The notes below the pieces were generated by a model, which saw nothing but the letters and a program-made list of their open reading frames with translations, was not told where the DNA came from and searched no databases. The position numbers and the translations under genes are program-made. A DNA stretch of 26,640 bases from Pseudomonadota bacterium (GTDB taxonomy: Bacteria > Desulfobacterota > Desulfovibrionia > Desulfovibrionales > Desulfovibrionaceae), in the NCBI GenBank assembly GCA_023411815.1, contig JAEYOJ010000150.1:1-26640 (forward strand), in the 5' to 3' direction. This document shows positions 24,131 to 26,640 of this stretch, in pieces (the first letter of the stretch is position 1; each line of letters opens with the position of its first letter).

Positions 24131-24489
24131 GGGAACTCCTCGTGATGAGTTTGTTAAGGGAAATACGCCATGCACATAGCACAGGCATTTTTTTCTGTCA
24201 CCTCGGCGGGTTGCGGCGTGACCTGTATGCGCTCCGATGCGCCTGAAATGCTTGCAGGCCGCGAAACACGACGCGTTTGCAGGGTGGACGGTCGCCTCGC
24301 AAGGCTATGACGGATTTGCGTCAGAGGGGATGAGGCAAATGAGGGGGGTTGCGCGGAGGAAGAGTTGAGTCGGCCTCAATCCCGCGCTGCCCGGTTTCCA
24401 ACGGGTTGTCATGGCGGGTTGTTTGGGAGACTCCGAGCGGGGGCGAGCCGTCTTGGCAGTCAATTCTCCCGCCCGGAGCGAGTGCGAAG
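24131..24489 (-). promoter_or_regulatory. Intergenic region upstream of the YeeE operon
   Basis: No gene is seen in these 359 bases. GTCAC (24197-24201) and GTGAC (24218-24222) form an inverted repeat with a 16-base spacer, 67-92 bases before the YeeE start. It overlaps a GTGACA that resembles a -35 box on the minus strand, but no good -10 follows. Near the ispDF end, CTCCGAGCGGG (24431-24441) nearly matches the complement of CCCGCCCGGAG (24468-24478), with one mismatch. This could be a weak terminator or spacer structure. Confidence 0.4.
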
Positions 24490-25722
24490 CTATTTTACCC
24501 GGCGCAGGCCCGTGACCACGGCCACGGCCTTGATGCCTTCCTTGCGGCCCGTGAAGCCCAGGCCCTCCTCGGTGGTGGCCTTGACGTTGACCATGGTGGC
24601 CGGAAGGCCCAGCAGGTTGGCCACGCTCCTGCGGATCTCCTCGCGGTGCGGGCTCAGCTTGGGAATCTGGGCGATGACCGTCAGGTCGGCATGCACCAGA
24701 CGCAGCCCCTCGCGCCGGGCCAGCAGGAGCACTTCGGACAGGAGCATGGAGCTGGCCGCGTTGTCCCAGGCCTTGTCCGTGTCCGGGAAGTGCGTGCCGA
24801 TGTCGCCCTTGCCCAGGCAGCCGAGCACGGCGTCGGTCAGGGCATGCAGGAGCACGTCGCCGTCCGAGTGGGCCAGCACCTCGGGCGCGCCGGGAATCAA
24901 CACCGTGCCCAGGACCATGGGCCGGGCGGGCTGCTTGGGATTCTCGGCCGCATGGGCGTAGCGGTGCACGTCGTAGCCGAAGCCGGTCACGCTCACTTCG
25001 GGCATGGCCTGTTCCTCCAGAAGCCGCAGGTCCTCGGGATTGGTGATCTTCACGTTGCAGGCCTCGCCTGGCACCACGCGCACCTCGCCGCCGGCGAGCT
25101 CCATGAGCGAAGCGTCGTCCGTGACCTGCCACTTCTCGGTTTCGGCGCGTTCATGGGCCTGGCGCAGCATGGCCAAATCAAAGCCCTGGGGCGTCTGCAC
25201 GGCCGCCAGTTCCTCGCGGCGCAGGGTTTCGGCCACGTGGCCGCCGTTCAGCCCGCCGGTGACTCGCTTTATGGTGTCGGTAACAGCCAAGGCCGGGATG
25301 ACGGACTGCGCGCCAGCCTCCAGTGCGACGCAGATGCGCTGTACGAGCGACGCGCTCATGAAGGGCCGGGCCGAATCGTGCACGAGCACGCGGCCGCAGT
25401 CGCGGGGCAGGGCGACCAGGCCGTTGCGCACCGAATCCTGCCGCCGAGTTCCACCGGCCACCGTCAGCCAGGGCAGACCCAGGGAGTTCGCGGCATCCAG
25501 CGCGCGGACTTGCGCGGCGCAGGCTTCAATCTCCTCGGGCGGGAAGACGAAGACCAGCCCCTTGATGGCGGGCACGCGCGCGAAAGTCCGGGCCGAATGC
25601 CAGAAGAGCGGCAGCCCCTGGAACTCCAGGAACTGCTTGCGCCGGCCTCCGCAGGCTTCGGCAAGCCGCGTGCCCGAGCCGGCGGCCAGGAGCACGGCCC
25701 AGGTATGGGGAGATGAAGTCAT
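24490..25722 (-). CDS. ispDF: Bifunctional IspD/IspF, MEP pathway of isoprenoid synthesis
   Basis: This 410-residue fusion carries two steps of the non-mevalonate pathway. Residues 1-235 are IspD (2-C-methyl-D-erythritol 4-phosphate cytidylyltransferase), with AVLLAAGSGTRL at 9-20 and the VHDSARP segment. Residues 243-410 are IspF (2,4-cyclodiphosphate synthase), with the metal ligands D251, H253 and H285 and HSDGDVLLHALTDA. The fusion is known in several alpha-, epsilon- and deltaproteobacteria. The ATG at 25722 follows GGGAGG. It is a single gene with no same-strand neighbour close by. Confidence 0.96.
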   Translation of the reverse strand: MTSSPHTWAVLLAAGSGTRLAEACGGRRKQFLEFQGLPLFWHSARTFARVPAIKGLVFVFPPEEIEACAAQVRALDAANSLGLPWLTVAGGTRRQDSVRNGLVALPRDCGRVLVHDSARPFMSASLVQRICVALEAGAQSVIPALAVTDTIKRVTGGLNGGHVAETLRREELAAVQTPQGFDLAMLRQAHERAETEKWQVTDDASLMELAGGEVRVVPGEACNVKITNPEDLRLLEEQAMPEVSVTGFGYDVHRYAHAAENPKQPARPMVLGTVLIPGAPEVLAHSDGDVLLHALTDAVLGCLGKGDIGTHFPDTDKAWDNAASSMLLSEVLLLARREGLRLVHADLTVIAQIPKLSPHREEIRRSVANLLGLPATMVNVKATTEEGLGFTGRKEGIKAVAVVTGLRRVK

Positions 25723-25858
25723 GCATGCCTCCCTAAAAACCTGCTTCCGCTGCGTGGTAAGAGCGGGTTTCGATTCGGGCCAAGGGATACAGGGGTTTGG
25801 GGTAGAGGTAAAGATAAAGGTCGGAGTCGACGGATTGGGGCAACAGTGGGCGTATTAT

Positions 25859-25888
25859 CACTGTTCACATGGATAATTGTAAACAGTG
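25859..25888. promoter_or_regulatory. Inverted repeat in the ispDF / beta-helix divergent intergenic region
   Basis: CACTGTT-c-ACA (25859-25869) and TGT-a-AACAGTG (25878-25888) are complementary in 10 of 11 positions around an 8-base AT-rich spacer. It lies in the 246-base region between the divergent ispDF and beta-helix genes, 80 bases upstream of the latter. It looks like an operator for a dimeric regulator, whose identity is unknown. The rest of 25723-25968 shows nothing recognisable. Confidence 0.5.
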
Positions 25889-25968
25889 TCCGGTGTGTGA
25901 TTAGAAAATGTAAACCCGGAGCGGGTGTGGGGAAAGCGGGGGGTGGCTTCAACAGGAAGGATGGCATC

Positions 25969-26610
25969 ATGGAAAGAATCTTTTTACGCGTCTTCAGGTT
26001 GAGGGTCTTGGCGATCCTGCTCGCGGCATTGCTCGGGATTGGGGCAGGGCAGGCGGAAGCCTGGGTCTGGTATGTAAAGCCCGGCCTGGTCTCGGGCAGC
26101 GGCAAGGCCTGGAGCGACCCGTTCGTGACCATTGCGGAGGCCGTGGCGGCCGCCACGGCTGGAGACAGCATCTGGGTTGTCGAAGGTGAGTATCTCATCG
26201 AGGAACCCATCAGGATCACCAAACGCCTGAACATCTACGGCGGCTTTCTGGGCGTGGAGCAATGCCTGGATGAGCGTGTGGGAAACCTGCGTACGACCAT
26301 CGACGGCGGCGACAGTACCGCCTGCATGGCCATTTCGGCGGATACTCTCCTGGACGGCATCGATTTCTTTGAATGCAATTCCTTCGTAAACTTTGGAGGC
26401 GGGCATGATCCGAACAAGTATCTGCCTGGCCCAGCCATTACGGCAGAAAATGCCAAGCTGACCATGCGGGACTGCGTGCTACGGAAGAATACGGGTAGTT
26501 CCCATGGTGCGATGAGAGGTGGTCCCGGTTGTCAGGACAGGTCGGCGGCGGAAATAAGGTGTAGCCGGGTTACTGTTCACGCCGCCCGGCGGGACGGTGT
26601 CATGCCCTGA
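25969..26610 (+). CDS. Secreted beta-helix-like protein, apparently short
   Basis: This 213-residue frame begins at ATG 25969 after AGGAAGG. A signal peptide is clear: a basic start, a hydrophobic run with VLAILLAALLGIGAG, and an AEA cleavage site near residue 30. The mature part starts WYVKPG and shows DPFVTIAEAVAAATAGDSIWV and then RLNIYGGFLG, typical of right-handed parallel beta-helix (pectate-lyase-like) proteins. Such proteins usually need several more coils, and here the last 35 residues are Arg/Gly-rich and no longer family-like. A frameshift or a truncation near 26510 is possible. The substrate is unknown. Confidence 0.65.
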   Translation: MERIFLRVFRLRVLAILLAALLGIGAGQAEAWVWYVKPGLVSGSGKAWSDPFVTIAEAVAAATAGDSIWVVEGEYLIEEPIRITKRLNIYGGFLGVEQCLDERVGNLRTTIDGGDSTACMAISADTLLDGIDFFECNSFVNFGGGHDPNKYLPGPAITAENAKLTMRDCVLRKNTGSSHGAMRGGPGCQDRSAAEIRCSRVTVHAARRDGVMP

Positions 26611-26640
26611 GCATTTCCCGGTCCAGGCATTGCCGCCTGC

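Noticed and set aside
23732..24175. A complete truncated 147-residue protein ending at the TGA
   Set aside because: The frame continues as the same transporter family after the TGA, and the later stop overlaps the next start. The TGA is better read as Sec, and the upstream ATG at 24175 lacks a ribosome-binding site.
23064..24188. Single long 374-residue frame on the minus strand
   Set aside because: Its upstream half is in a different frame from the real first transporter half and reads as Arg-rich, low-complexity sequence without membrane helices.
24349..25716. 455-residue plus-strand frame opposite ispDF
   Set aside because: The minus strand matches IspD and IspF motifs. The plus frame is Gly/His/Gln-rich and shadow-like.
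26608..26610. TGA at the end of the beta-helix frame as another Sec codon
   Set aside because: The sequence after it has no family match and no conserved Cys is expected there. Only 30 bases remain in the window.
1..26640. CRISPR arrays, insertion sequences, integrases or attachment sites
   Set aside because: No regularly spaced repeats, transposase motifs or terminal inverted repeats were found on either strand.

Overview
The window comes from a high-GC Gram-negative bacterium. The most likely source is a Desulfovibrio-type sulfate reducer (Desulfobacterota, Desulfovibrionales). This is inferred from four things: the style of the tuf-S10-spc-alpha ribosomal cluster, a fused IspDF enzyme, a selenium-type LysR regulator next to a selenocysteine form of SelD, and split YeeE/YedE transporter halves. 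No rRNA or housekeeping tree was available to prove it.

Positions 1-14293 hold the end of tuf and a nearly unbroken + strand run of ribosomal and expression genes: rpsJ-rplC-rplD-rplW-rplB-rpsS-rplV-rpsC-rplP-rpmC-rpsQ-rplN-rplX-rplE-rpsN-rpsH-rplF-rplR-rpsE-rpmD-rplO-secY-map, then rpmJ-rpsM-rpsK-rpsD-rpoA-rplQ. It ends at a strong intrinsic terminator. The only real break is between map and rpmJ. A hairpin spans the map stop codon there, and a promoter-like sequence and a second hairpin follow. infA and adk, which often sit near this position in other bacteria, are absent. S4, S14, L24 and L36 all keep their zinc-type Cys/His clusters.

Positions 14334-16310 hold a LysR-family regulator and selD. 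The selD frame begins at 15267 and crosses an in-frame TGA at 15309. The TGA lies at the catalytic Cys/Sec position and is followed by a perfect hairpin at the right distance for a bacterial SECIS element.

Positions 16484-18040 (minus strand) hold a stress-type cluster: two DUF2382 (YsnF/AvaK-like) proteins and a 59-residue membrane protein. Upstream is an AT-rich island of about 29% GC (18061-18240). Next on the minus strand is cysS with its own terminator.

Positions 20309-24130 (minus strand) look like one operon of two YeeE/YedE (sulf_transp) half-transporters followed by a P-type cation ATPase. The most interesting signal lies in the first half-transporter. Its reading frame meets TGA exactly where the family's Gly-Gly-Cys-Thr/Pro-Ser-Gly-His motif has cysteine. 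The frame stays open for 47 more family-like codons and ends in a 4-base ATGA overlap with the next gene. A SECIS-like hairpin with a GGU loop lies 15-34 bases after the TGA. I read this as a selenocysteine-containing membrane transporter of the thiosulfate/sulfur-uptake family. It sits about 7 kb from selD, the gene for the selenium donor enzyme.

Positions 24490-26610 hold the fused ispDF gene (minus) and, divergent from it, a secreted beta-helix-like protein that appears cut short. A long inverted repeat lies in the shared upstream region.
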